From: Collinsella sp. AF33-16
GTDB taxonomy: Bacteria > Actinomycetota > Coriobacteriia > Coriobacteriales > Coriobacteriaceae
Direction of reading: 5' to 3'
Length of the DNA: 64,000 nucleotides
Assembly (NCBI RefSeq): GCF_003475325.1
Contig: NZ_QRQC01000001.1
Location: forward strand, 186,001 to 250,000
Shown piece after piece: positions 34,693 to 43,095 of this stretch. Numbering within the stretch: position 1 is the first letter of the stretch; every line of letters starts with the position of its first letter. The notes under the pieces are model-generated. The model searched no databases. It was not told where the DNA came from and was given only the letters and a program-made list of their open reading frames with translations. A program made the position numbers and the translations under genes.

Positions 34693-35979
34693 ATGTCGGT
34701 CGATATAGCCACGTATGTCCACGATCTTGCCGTTGCCGCTAAGGCAGCGTCGGCCTCGCTTGCCACGGCGAGCGACGAGCAGCGCCAGGAGGCCGTGCGC
34801 GCCATGGCCGCAGCACTGCGCAACGGTGTCGACTCCATCGTCGCCGCCAACGAGCTCGATATGTCCGCCGCGCGCGATGCGGGGACCTCGGCGGGGCTCC
34901 TCGACCGTCTGCTGCTGACGCCCGAGCGCGTCGAGGGTATGGCCGCCGGCCTGGAGAAGCTCGCCGAGCTGCCCGATCCTGTCGGCCGCGTGCTCGACCA
35001 CCGCGTGCTCGCAAGCGGCGTGGACCTCACCCGCGTGAGCGTGCCGTTGGGCCTGGTCGCCATGGTGTACGAGGCGCGCCCCAACGTGACGGCCGACGCC
35101 GCGGGCATCTGCATCCGCACCGGCAACGCCTGCATTCTGCGCGGCGGCTCGCTGGCCTATCACTCGTGTGCCATGATTTCTGAGCTGCTGGCCGATGCGC
35201 TCGAGACCAAGGGCTTCCCGCGCGAGGCTATCTCGATGATCGAGTCCACCGACCGCGAGGGCACTGGCGAGCTCATGAAGCTCCGCGGTATTGTCGACGT
35301 ACTCATTCCGCGCGGCGGTGCAGGCCTGATCCAGCGCTGCGTGCGCGAGTCGCTTGTGCCGGTGATCGAGACGGGCACGGGCAACTGTCATATCTACGTG
35401 CATGAGTCCGCCGACTTTGATAAGGCGCTCAACATTATCGTTAATGCCAAGACCCAGCGTGTAGGCGTGTGCAATGCCGCCGAGTCGCTGCTGGTCGACC
35501 ATGCTGTGGCCAATGTGTTTTTGCCTGCGGTCGTTGCCGTGCTGCACGACCACGGCGTGCTCATTCACGGCGACGAGGCCACGTGCGCCGCATGCGCCGA
35601 CGCCGGGCTTGCCGAGGGCGATGACTACGTTGCCGCGACTGAGGAGGACTGGGGTCGCGAGTATCTGGCGCTCGAGATGAGCGTGAAGGTCGTGGCGAAC
35701 GAGGACGAGGCCATCGCGCACATCAACCGCTACGGCACGATGCACTCCGAGGCCATCGTTGCAGAGGACACGGATGCTTGCGAGCGCTTCCTGGACGAGG
35801 TCGATGCCTCGGCCGTGTATGCCAACGCCAGCACGCGCTTTACCGACGGCGGCGAGTTTGGCCTGGGCGCCGAGATTGGCATCTCGACCCAAAAGCTCCA
35901 CGCCCGCGGCCCCTTTGCCGCCGAGGCCCTCACCACCTACAAATACAAGCTCCGAGGCACCGGCCAGGTCCGCCCCTAA
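34693..35979 (+). CDS. proA: Gamma-glutamyl phosphate reductase
   Basis: 428 residues from ATG 34693, with AGGAGAAAGG upstream. An aldehyde-dehydrogenase fold with ETGTGNCHIYVH and RVGVCNAAESLLV (catalytic cysteine in VCNAAE). It reduces glutamyl-5-phosphate to glutamate semialdehyde, the second step of proline synthesis after ProB. It is transcribed apart from proB. Confidence 0.95.
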   Translation: MSVDIATYVHDLAVAAKAASASLATASDEQRQEAVRAMAAALRNGVDSIVAANELDMSAARDAGTSAGLLDRLLLTPERVEGMAAGLEKLAELPDPVGRVLDHRVLASGVDLTRVSVPLGLVAMVYEARPNVTADAAGICIRTGNACILRGGSLAYHSCAMISELLADALETKGFPREAISMIESTDREGTGELMKLRGIVDVLIPRGGAGLIQRCVRESLVPVIETGTGNCHIYVHESADFDKALNIIVNAKTQRVGVCNAAESLLVDHAVANVFLPAVVAVLHDHGVLIHGDEATCAACADAGLAEGDDYVAATEEDWGREYLALEMSVKVVANEDEAIAHINRYGTMHSEAIVAEDTDACERFLDEVDASAVYANASTRFTDGGEFGLGAEIGISTQKLHARGPFAAEALTTYKYKLRGTGQVRP

Positions 35980-35993
35980 ACCCCTCGTAAACG

Positions 35994-36034
35994 AAAACCG
36001 CCACAAAGGTGCCTGTCCCCTTTGTGGCGGTTTT
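35994..36034. terminator. AACCGCC-type palindromic terminator, copy 5
   Basis: AAAACCGCCACAAAGG and CCTTTGTGGCGGTTTT. Relative to the other copies, both arms changed together (A to G on the left, T to C on the right), which preserves the stem. It serves the convergent proA and HD-domain genes. Confidence 0.9.
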
Positions 36035-36049
36035 AGGTGGCGTGGGCGG

Positions 36050-36649
36050 TTAGGCCTGGAAGGTATCGCGGTCGGGGGCGAAGGACTGCATGGCCGCTAT
36101 GGTGCGGTCAAAGAGCTCGGGGAGCTCCCAGCCCAACATCTCGGCGCCCTGCGAAATCACGTCGCGCGAGCAGCCGGCGGCAAAGCGCTTGTCCTTGAAC
36201 TTCTTCTTGAGCGACTTGGTCGTAAAGTCCATAACGCTCTTGCTCGGGCGCATGATGACTGCAGCGCCGATCAGGCCGGTGAGCTCATCGCAGGCAAACA
36301 GGATCTTTTCCATCTGCAGCTCGGGTTTGGGCAGCGAGGTGTTGAAGTCCGACGTGTGCGTCTGGATGGCGCGAATGAGCTCGGGAGACGCACCTTCGCC
36401 CTCAAGAATCTCGGCAGCATAGATGGTGTGGTTCATGGGGTCGTCCTCATGCTCCTCCCAATCCAGGTCGTGCAGCAGACCGACGATGCCCCAAAACTCC
36501 TCGTTCTCGGGGTCGAACTCGCGCGCAAAGTAGCGCATAGTGCCCTCGACCGTCTCGCCATGGGTGATGTGGAACGGGTCCTTGTTGTGTTCGTTGAGCA
36601 GTTCGAACGCGCGGTCGCGGGTGATTCCGGCGGTAAGCGGCTCTGCCAT
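36050..36649 (-). CDS. HD-domain phosphohydrolase-like protein
   Basis: 199 residues from ATG 36649 with AGGAG upstream. HITHGETVEGTMRYF, LLHDLDWEEH (HD dyad), then IRAIQTHTSD and CDELTGLIG match a compact HD hydrolase with metal-binding histidines and aspartates. The substrate is unknown; many relatives cleave nucleotides. It is monocistronic and lies between two copies of the AACCACC palindrome family. Confidence 0.87.
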   Translation of the reverse strand: MAEPLTAGITRDRAFELLNEHNKDPFHITHGETVEGTMRYFAREFDPENEEFWGIVGLLHDLDWEEHEDDPMNHTIYAAEILEGEGASPELIRAIQTHTSDFNTSLPKPELQMEKILFACDELTGLIGAAVIMRPSKSVMDFTTKSLKKKFKDKRFAAGCSRDVISQGAEMLGWELPELFDRTIAAMQSFAPDRDTFQA

Positions 36650-36703
36650 AAGAGACTCCTTGTGCTCGTGGGTATCGATAAGAATGAATACTACTAGAAC
36701 AAG

Positions 36704-36744
36704 AAAACCACCACAAAGGTGCCTGTTCCCTTTGTGGTGGTTTT
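36704..36744. terminator. AACCACC-type palindromic terminator, copy 6
   Basis: AAAACCACCACAAAGG and CCTTTGTGGTGGTTTT, loop GTGCCTGTTC. It lies 14 bp beyond the carD stop on the minus strand. Confidence 0.85.
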
Positions 36745-36757
36745 TGGCGCGGATGGG

Positions 36758-37243
36758 TTAGTTGAGGGCGGCTCGGGCTAGGCGAGCTTCGGCGTCCTCC
36801 TCGGTGACGCCCAAGGCCACGGCGAACTCCTCGATGGAGCGGCGCTTGGCCTCCTTGAGTACGCGCATGTAGTAGGAGCTGGGCTTTTTATCGGCTTCCT
36901 CGGCCTGGCGAATGCGGTGCATCATGGTCTTTGCCACGCGGACCGTCTCGGGCGCGCCCAGCTTGAGCTGCTGCTTAAAGTGTGTCTCTTCAAGCGAGCT
37001 GTTGCGCTCGGTAAAGGTGTCGCACTCCAGCTCGTCATAGTGGCTCAGCAGATGCTCGGCATCTTGCTGAGAGATGGCGGCATGCAGACGGTCGGCCTGC
37101 GCCACGGGGTACATAAGGATCGTCTGCGCATGCCCCTGCTTGGCCTCGAGCAACAACATGGGCTGCGGCGTGTCGTCCCTAAAACCGACGACGGTGCAGA
37201 CTCCCTGACCCGGATGAATGACGTGTTGACCGATTGAGAACAT
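36758..37243 (-). CDS. CarD-family transcriptional regulator
   Basis: 161 residues from ATG 37243 with GGAGGTAGC upstream. The N-terminus MFSIGQHVIHPGQGVCTVVG is the RNA-polymerase-interacting CarD/TRCF domain. The C-terminal helical part (RRSIEEFAVALGVTEEDAEAR) matches the DNA-backbone-binding half. CarD proteins stabilise open promoter complexes at rRNA and other promoters in actinobacteria. This one is monocistronic. Confidence 0.9.
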   Translation of the reverse strand: MFSIGQHVIHPGQGVCTVVGFRDDTPQPMLLLEAKQGHAQTILMYPVAQADRLHAAISQQDAEHLLSHYDELECDTFTERNSSLEETHFKQQLKLGAPETVRVAKTMMHRIRQAEEADKKPSSYYMRVLKEAKRRSIEEFAVALGVTEEDAEARLARAALN

Positions 37244-37585
37244 GCTACCTCCAACTTATACGAATTTACGTATGTCTAGAATAACACGCTGACGTGCGCA
37301 AATCCTCGCTTTATGCAGGAAAAGCACACAACTCCGATAGGTAAGAGTATTCGATAAAAGACACAGCTCGTTCACACCTTTATGCATTTTCAACGCGTGC
37401 ATAATCTGCAGGCAGACCGGCATCTTTGAGTGAGTCCATACAAGCTGTAGTCAATTTTGTGCATATGCAATTTCGATTGGCTTTACCCTGCGACAGTGCC
37501 CGTCGCTTGTGATAGAGTGCTACAAACTCTGGCTTTTGCCCTACGAGCGACCAAGAGCTCGGGGGCTTTAACACAAGGAGGATCT
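37244..37585. other. Divergent intergenic region between carD and argS
   Basis: 342 bp. TACGAATTTACGTATG near 37259 is a partly palindromic stretch close to the carD start. TGTGATAGA near 37508 may be the -10 region of argS. No T-box leader or other RNA element was seen. Confidence 0.4.
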
Positions 37586-39439
37586 ATGCCCGAGAAGATT
37601 GAAGAGCTGGTACGCGCTGCGCTTGCTGCGGCCCAGGAGGCCGGCGACCTTTCCGCATTTGAACTTGACGATTGCGCTATCGAGCGACCGGCTGACACTT
37701 CTCATGGCGAGTGGACCTCTACCATGGCCCTGAAGTCCGCCAAGCTGGCCCACTGCGCCCCGCGCAAGATCGCCGAGGCCATCGTTGCCCATATGCCCGA
37801 GGATCCCGCGATCGAGAAGGTTGAGATCGCAGGCCCCGGTTTCATCAACTTCTACCTCTCCGTTGCCGTCAAGAATGCCATCTTTGGCGAGGCTCGCGAG
37901 AAGGGCATGGACTTCGCTAAGTCCAACGTCGGTGGTGGTCTGAAGACCCAGGTCGAGTTCGTTTCCGCCAACCCCGTCGGCCCCATGCACATCGGCCACG
38001 GCCGCTGGGCCGCGCTGGGCGATTCGCTCTGCCGCGTTATGGACCACGCCGGTTACGACATCCAGCGTGAGTTCTACATCAATGACCACGGCTCTCAGAT
38101 GAACACCTTCGGCAACTCCATCAGCACGCGCTATATGCAGCTTGCCGACATCATCGCCAAGCAGGGCGTTGATATCGAGGAGGCTCACAAGCTGCTGATC
38201 GCCGACCGTGACGCCTTTGTTGCCGACGAGAACGACGAGCACCCCGAGACCCATCCGTATCAGGACAACTTTGCCGAGACCTTGGGCAAGGACTCTTACG
38301 GCGGCGACTACATCATCGACGAGGCCGCCGAGTTCTGGCGCACCGACGGCGATAAGTGGGTCAACGCCGATCCTCAGGAGCGCATGGAGAGCTTCCGCGA
38401 GCGCGGCTATGTAAAGATGGTCGATAACATGCGCGACCTCTGCCACGCCGTCAACTGCGACTTCGATCGTTGGTACTCCGAGCGCTCGCTGTACGTGAAG
38501 GACACCGAGGGCGAGACCGCCGGCACCTCCGCCGTCGACCGCGCTTTTGAGAAGCTCGACAAGATGGGCTACCTCTACACCAAGGACGGCGCCCTGTGGT
38601 TCCGCTCCACCGACCTGGGCGATGACAAGGACCGCGTCCTGATCAAGTCCGACGGCGAGTACACCTACTTCGCCTCCGACGTTGCCTATCACTGGGATAA
38701 GTTCCAGCGCGTCGACCACGTCATCGACATCTGGGGCGCCGACCACCACGGCTACATCGAGCGCGTCCGCTGCGTCTGCGACGCTCTTGGCTATCCCGGA
38801 AAGTTTGAGGTTCTGCTGGGCCAGCTCGTCAACCTGCTGCGCAACGGCAAGCCCGTCCGTATGTCCAAGCGCAAGGGCACCATGGTGACCCTGCAGGAGC
38901 TCGTCGACGAGGTCGGTTCCGATGCCGCTCGCTACACGCTCATCTCCAAGAGCTCCAACCAGATGGTCGACTTCGACATCGAGGCCGTTAAGAAGCGCGA
39001 CAACTCCAACCCGGTGTACTACGTGCAGTACGCTCACGCTCGCGTCTGCTCCATCCTGCGCCGTGCCGCTGACGTAACGCCTGAGCAGGCCGACGAGATG
39101 GGCATGAAGGCCGTTGCCGCCAAGGCCATCGGTGAGAACGTCGATTACTCGCTGTTGACCGACCCGACCGAGCTCGCCCTTTCGCGTAAGCTCAACGAGC
39201 TCACCGACCTGATCGCCAGCTGCGCTCGCGACCGCGCCCCGTTCCGTCTGACGCACTTTGCCGAGGAACTCGCTGGTGACTTCCACAGCTTCTATGCTGC
39301 CTGCCAGGTGCTGCCGAGCGAGGGCCGTCCCGTCGACCCCGAGCTTTCGCGTGCCCGTCTGGCCGCTTGCGACGCCGTCCGCGTGACGCTCGCCCTGGTG
39401 CTCACCCTCGTTGGTGTCTCCGCTCCCGAGCAGATGTAA
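37586..39439 (+). CDS. argS: Arginyl-tRNA synthetase
   Basis: 617 residues from ATG 37586 with a perfect AAGGAGG ribosome-binding site; the longer upstream frame is not needed. SANPVGPMHIGHGRW holds the HIGH motif and RMSKRKGTMV the KMSKS equivalent. The N-terminal additional domain and the C-terminal DALR anticodon-binding domain (PVYYVQYAHARV...) are present. It charges tRNA-Arg. It is followed by its own terminator. Confidence 0.95.
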   Translation: MPEKIEELVRAALAAAQEAGDLSAFELDDCAIERPADTSHGEWTSTMALKSAKLAHCAPRKIAEAIVAHMPEDPAIEKVEIAGPGFINFYLSVAVKNAIFGEAREKGMDFAKSNVGGGLKTQVEFVSANPVGPMHIGHGRWAALGDSLCRVMDHAGYDIQREFYINDHGSQMNTFGNSISTRYMQLADIIAKQGVDIEEAHKLLIADRDAFVADENDEHPETHPYQDNFAETLGKDSYGGDYIIDEAAEFWRTDGDKWVNADPQERMESFRERGYVKMVDNMRDLCHAVNCDFDRWYSERSLYVKDTEGETAGTSAVDRAFEKLDKMGYLYTKDGALWFRSTDLGDDKDRVLIKSDGEYTYFASDVAYHWDKFQRVDHVIDIWGADHHGYIERVRCVCDALGYPGKFEVLLGQLVNLLRNGKPVRMSKRKGTMVTLQELVDEVGSDAARYTLISKSSNQMVDFDIEAVKKRDNSNPVYYVQYAHARVCSILRRAADVTPEQADEMGMKAVAAKAIGENVDYSLLTDPTELALSRKLNELTDLIASCARDRAPFRLTHFAEELAGDFHSFYAACQVLPSEGRPVDPELSRARLAACDAVRVTLALVLTLVGVSAPEQM

Positions 39440-39485
39440 GCTACGGGTCATTTGACCGCGCAGGTTTGGTTTAACTGAGCCTTGA

Positions 39486-39519
39486 AAGTCCGATCTCCCA
39501 TATGGAGGTCGGGCTTTTT
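39486..39519 (+). terminator. Intrinsic terminator of argS
   Basis: AAGTCCGATCTCC pairs, with a few wobbles, with GGAGGTCGGGCT across CATAT, followed by TTTTTG. Confidence 0.8.
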
Positions 39520-40056
39520 GCGTTTGGTGAGACTATTTGGTTTGCTGGGAAATGCTACCAAATCGCAACTATACCGGTTTACGGGGCTGAATCGCCAACT
39601 GGCGACCATGGTGCCAATGGCAAAATTAAACCCGCAGGTAGATGGCTTATTGTTTCTAGAAAATGCAGGGCATGGTTGGCTTGCAGCATTCTGGCCCCGT
39701 AATCCGGCGTAGTTTTGAAAATTGTCCCTTGGGGACGGAGGAAAATGGATCATTTTTGTCTCGCGGAGGGGTGGCGGGATACCGTCCGCCACGAATTGGG
39801 CTCATCTCCTACGTTTGGACGCATATCCCGAACCATGCCGAAAAGTACGATATTAAAACCGCAGGTAGCAGACTCGTTGTTTTTGAAAAAACAAGGGTAT
39901 GGTCAGGGGCTCGGGTGCAAACGTAGTAGATGGGCGCGATTTGTGGCGCGGCTATTCCGGGTGCCACGGCTTCACTCCTCTGGCGCGACATTTCAAGGCG
40001 CTTTTGAGGAGGAGTGTCCCTGATGACTGGGCGTTTAAGAACGTCCAATGACTAAG

Positions 40057-40084
40057 TTGCAGGTGGTTGCGGTTGTGTTACACT
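40057..40084 (+). promoter_or_regulatory. Putative promoter of rho
   Basis: TTGCAG (40057-40062), 16-base spacer, TACACT (40079-40084): a plausible housekeeping-type promoter that gives rho a leader of about 135 nt. A long leader fits the known autoregulation of rho, but no specific site was identified. Confidence 0.4.
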
Positions 40085-40227
40085 AACGCTGCGTATATGA
40101 CGCAATCATCTCGATACAGATCAATGATGTCCGTCGTTTTGAACGGAACTAGACTGTTTAGCCGCCCTGAAGGTTTATGCAGGGAGCATGTGATCACAGG
40201 GCTTGAAAAGAAAGTTGAGCAAACACT

Positions 40228-42783
40228 GTGTCTGATCAACAGCAAGAAAACGAAATAACGACGACGCAGGCCGCTCCCGCTGCACCGGTTGCGTCGGACC
40301 AGGTCGCGGCGCCCGCGCAAGCCTCGGCTCCTGAGACGCCTAAGGCTGCTTCGACGCCTACGCCTGCAGCGGCTGAGAAGGCCGTGCCTGCAACTGGTGA
40401 GGAGGCTGCTCCGGCAAAGCCCAAGCGTACGCGCCGCACGACCAGGCCTGCCGCTGACGGCGAGGAGGTCACCAAGCCCAAGCGCCGTACCACGCGCACG
40501 ACGCGCGCCAAGCGCACCGTTGCAGCTGACTCCTCGGCGCCGATTTCCGATGAGGTCGCACAGGCACGTGCGTTGGCGCAGATTAGCGAGGCTCAGGTGG
40601 TGCGCGCCCGCCGTCGTGCTGCCGAGCGCGAGGCCGCGGCTCTGACCGAGCTCGCAGCTCCGTCTGTGCCCGAGACGCCTGCCGCCGACCAGCCGACCGA
40701 GAAGCCGGCACCGCGCACACGCCGTCGCACGGCTGCTAAGGCCGAGCAGGTTGCTGAACAGGTAACCCCCGAGCTCACCGAGGCTTCGGTTCGTTCCGCG
40801 GCAGGGGAGGGCGCATCGCCTGCTGAGCCCGCTGCGCCTGTCGAGGCCAGCGAAGTTCCCGTTGTTGATCCGGCTTTGCGCCCGCACCGTCGCGGTCGCA
40901 AGCCCAAGGCCTTCGTCGAGGCAGAGAAGGCCGCAGCCGCAGCCGCAGCCGCTCGGGATGCTGCGGCGACCGCCGAGTCTGCAACCGCTGCCGACGCACT
41001 CGTCCAGGATGCTACGACTTCCGAGGCCGCTCCCGCCGATGTCGAGCCCGCCGACGTCCGTCCTGGTCGCAGCCATCGTACTGCTGCTAAGCGCACGTCC
41101 AAGGCCAAGGCTGCCAAGAAGGGTTCGTCCGAGGATTCCGCCGAGACGACCGCCGATGCATCGACTGATGCCGCCGAGCCCCAGGACGTCGAACAGCCTG
41201 CGTCCGAGAAGCCCAAGCGCGGTCGTAAGAAGTCCGCTAAGGCCAAGGCGTCCGAGCAGCAGGCTGATGTCGAAGCGCAGGTCGATTCCGGCGCCGAGGC
41301 CAATGACGCCGCTGCGGCCAATGCCGACGCCGCCGCAACCGATGGCGCCGCGCCCGCTGAGGCCGATGACAACGCTCGCCCCAACCGTCGCCAGCACAAG
41401 CGCAACGAGGAGCGCAACGAGCGCAAGGACGAGCGCAACAACGACCGTCGCAACCGCCAGCGCGATCGCAAACAGCGCAACAAGGAGCGTAACGCCGCCC
41501 CCACCGAGCCCACGCTTTCGCGTGAGGAGCTCGCTGCCATGAAGGTCGCCGAACTTCGCGAGAAGGCCAAGGAGTTCGAGATCGAGACCACCGGCAAGAA
41601 GAAAGCCGAGCTCGTCGAGGAGATCTACGTCACCGCCGCGAAGGCCGAGGGCTTCCGCGACATCAAGGGCATCCTGCAGATTCGCCCGGACAGCTCCGGC
41701 ATCATCCATGCCCATGGCTACATGAAGTCCAACGACGACGCCTTCGTGCCCGCCTACCTCATCCGCTCCGCGCGCCTGCGCACGGGCGACGTCATCGAGG
41801 GCTCGCTGCGCCCCTCGCGTGGCGGCGACAAGCGCGCCGGCCTCGCCAAAATCACGACCGTCAACGGTCTGGACCCCGAGCAGATTCGCAACCGCCCCAA
41901 GTTTGGTGACCTCACCCCGGTCTATCCCAACGAGCCGCTGCGCATGGAGCACGGCAAGGACTCCATTACCGGTCGCGCCATCGACATCGTGTCGCCGATC
42001 GGCAAGGGTCAGCGTGGCTTGATCGTGTCCCCGCCCAAGGCCGGCAAGACCACGATCCTCAAGAAGATTTGCCAGTCTATCTCGATTAACAACCCCGAGG
42101 TGCACCTCATCTGCCTGCTCGTCGACGAGCGCCCCGAAGAGGTCACCGATATGCAGCGTTCCATCAAGGGCGAGGTTGTGGCGTCGACCTTCGATATGCC
42201 CGCCGACAACCACACTCGCGTGGCAGAGCTCGTCATCGAGCGCGCCAAGCGCATCGTGGAGCTGGGTGGCGACGTCGTGGTGGTGCTCGACTCCATCACG
42301 CGTCTTGCCCGCGCCTACAACTTGGCGGCGCCCGCCTCAGGCCGCATCCTTTCGGGTGGCGTCGATTCGGCGGCACTGTATCCTCCCAAGCGCTTCCTGG
42401 GCGCAGCCCGTAATATCGAGAACGGTGGCTCGCTCACCATCCTGGCCTCTGCCCTCATCGACACCGGTTCCAAGATGGACGAGGTCATCTTTGAGGAGTT
42501 CAAGGGCACCGGCAACATGGAGCTTAAGCTCGACCGCGACCTGGCCGACCGCCGCATCTTCCCGGCTATCGACCCCGTTGCCTCCGGTACGCGTAACGAG
42601 GACCTGTTGGTCGACGAGCAGATGCGTCCGTTTGTCTTTGGTCTGCGTCGCATTCTTGCCGGCATGAACAACACCGAGCGCGCAGCCGCATCGTTTATCA
42701 AGGGTCTTAAGGGCACCAACACCAACCAGGAATTCTTGGTGCGTTCGGCCAAAAAACACAGCGACTACGAGCAGACGTTCTAG
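40228..42783 (+). CDS. rho: Transcription termination factor Rho with a long disordered N-terminal region
   Basis: 851 residues, about twice the length of E. coli Rho. The conserved part starts near residue 430 (LSREELAAMKVAELREKAKE), followed by the RNA-binding domain, Walker A PPKAGKTTILKK near residue 602 and the C-terminal GGVDSAALYPPKRFLGAARN. The first 430 residues are low-complexity: Ala/Pro/Glu blocks with many RRT, KRT and AKK tracts, ending in an Arg/Asn-rich stretch (NERKDERNNDRRNRQRDRKQ). Long Rho extensions are known in actinobacteria and can bind RNA. The start is GTG 40228, with only weak ribosome-binding sequence. Confidence 0.94.
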   Translation: MSDQQQENEITTTQAAPAAPVASDQVAAPAQASAPETPKAASTPTPAAAEKAVPATGEEAAPAKPKRTRRTTRPAADGEEVTKPKRRTTRTTRAKRTVAADSSAPISDEVAQARALAQISEAQVVRARRRAAEREAAALTELAAPSVPETPAADQPTEKPAPRTRRRTAAKAEQVAEQVTPELTEASVRSAAGEGASPAEPAAPVEASEVPVVDPALRPHRRGRKPKAFVEAEKAAAAAAAARDAAATAESATAADALVQDATTSEAAPADVEPADVRPGRSHRTAAKRTSKAKAAKKGSSEDSAETTADASTDAAEPQDVEQPASEKPKRGRKKSAKAKASEQQADVEAQVDSGAEANDAAAANADAAATDGAAPAEADDNARPNRRQHKRNEERNERKDERNNDRRNRQRDRKQRNKERNAAPTEPTLSREELAAMKVAELREKAKEFEIETTGKKKAELVEEIYVTAAKAEGFRDIKGILQIRPDSSGIIHAHGYMKSNDDAFVPAYLIRSARLRTGDVIEGSLRPSRGGDKRAGLAKITTVNGLDPEQIRNRPKFGDLTPVYPNEPLRMEHGKDSITGRAIDIVSPIGKGQRGLIVSPPKAGKTTILKKICQSISINNPEVHLICLLVDERPEEVTDMQRSIKGEVVASTFDMPADNHTRVAELVIERAKRIVELGGDVVVVLDSITRLARAYNLAAPASGRILSGGVDSAALYPPKRFLGAARNIENGGSLTILASALIDTGSKMDEVIFEEFKGTGNMELKLDRDLADRRIFPAIDPVASGTRNEDLLVDEQMRPFVFGLRRILAGMNNTERAAASFIKGLKGTNTNQEFLVRSAKKHSDYEQTF

Positions 42784-43095
42784 GTTGTCATCCACACGCA
42801 GCGATAGTCATCAATGCGATAAAGGGTCGGGGCTTTGAGCCTCGGCCCTTTTCCATATCGCCGCTCCGCGCTTATTTTAACCACAAGACCGACGAGCAGC
42901 AGGTTTCCCGTTTCAATCCGACATCGTCGCTTGCAATCGACGGGGCGGTTTCGCATAATAGCTTTTAAGCTTCGCGACGGAAAACGCAGATGAAACGAAC
43001 CATATACCGTTGCTTTGGGGCATAGCCCCGCTTCATCTTCTCTCGCGCAGCCAACTGAATGATGCGATTTGGGTGCTGGAAGATGGGGAGAGCTC
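42784..43095. other. Intergenic region after rho
   Basis: 312 bp. The rho terminator is at 42822-42852: AAGGGTCGGGGC with GCCTCGGCCCTT, then TT. The remainder precedes the next gene and shows no other clear signal. Confidence 0.6.
42822..42852 (+). terminator. Intrinsic terminator of rho
   Basis: AAGGGTCGGGGC and GCCTCGGCCCTT form a GC-rich hairpin around TTTGA, followed by a short T-run. Confidence 0.8.

Larger units (their letters stand above)
39440..40227. other. Long intergenic region with repeats upstream of rho
   Basis: 788 bp without a convincing gene. The argS terminator (39486-39518) comes first. Two diverged relatives of the 123-bp element core lie at 39628-39692 and 39855-39916, and a GGCGTTTAAGAACG/ATGACTAAG block at about 40013-40055. 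The rho promoter and a leader of about 135 nt follow. Short reading frames here have no ribosome-binding sites. Confidence 0.65.

Noticed and set aside
33163..36006. A 947-residue minus-strand reading frame covering the prolyl aminopeptidase and all of proA
   Set aside because: Only the part from ATG 34581 onward looks like a peptidase; the rest is the mirror of proA in a high-GC genome.
39482..39926. Short plus-strand reading frames upstream of rho
   Set aside because: No ribosome-binding sites, and they overlap the argS terminator and repeat copies.
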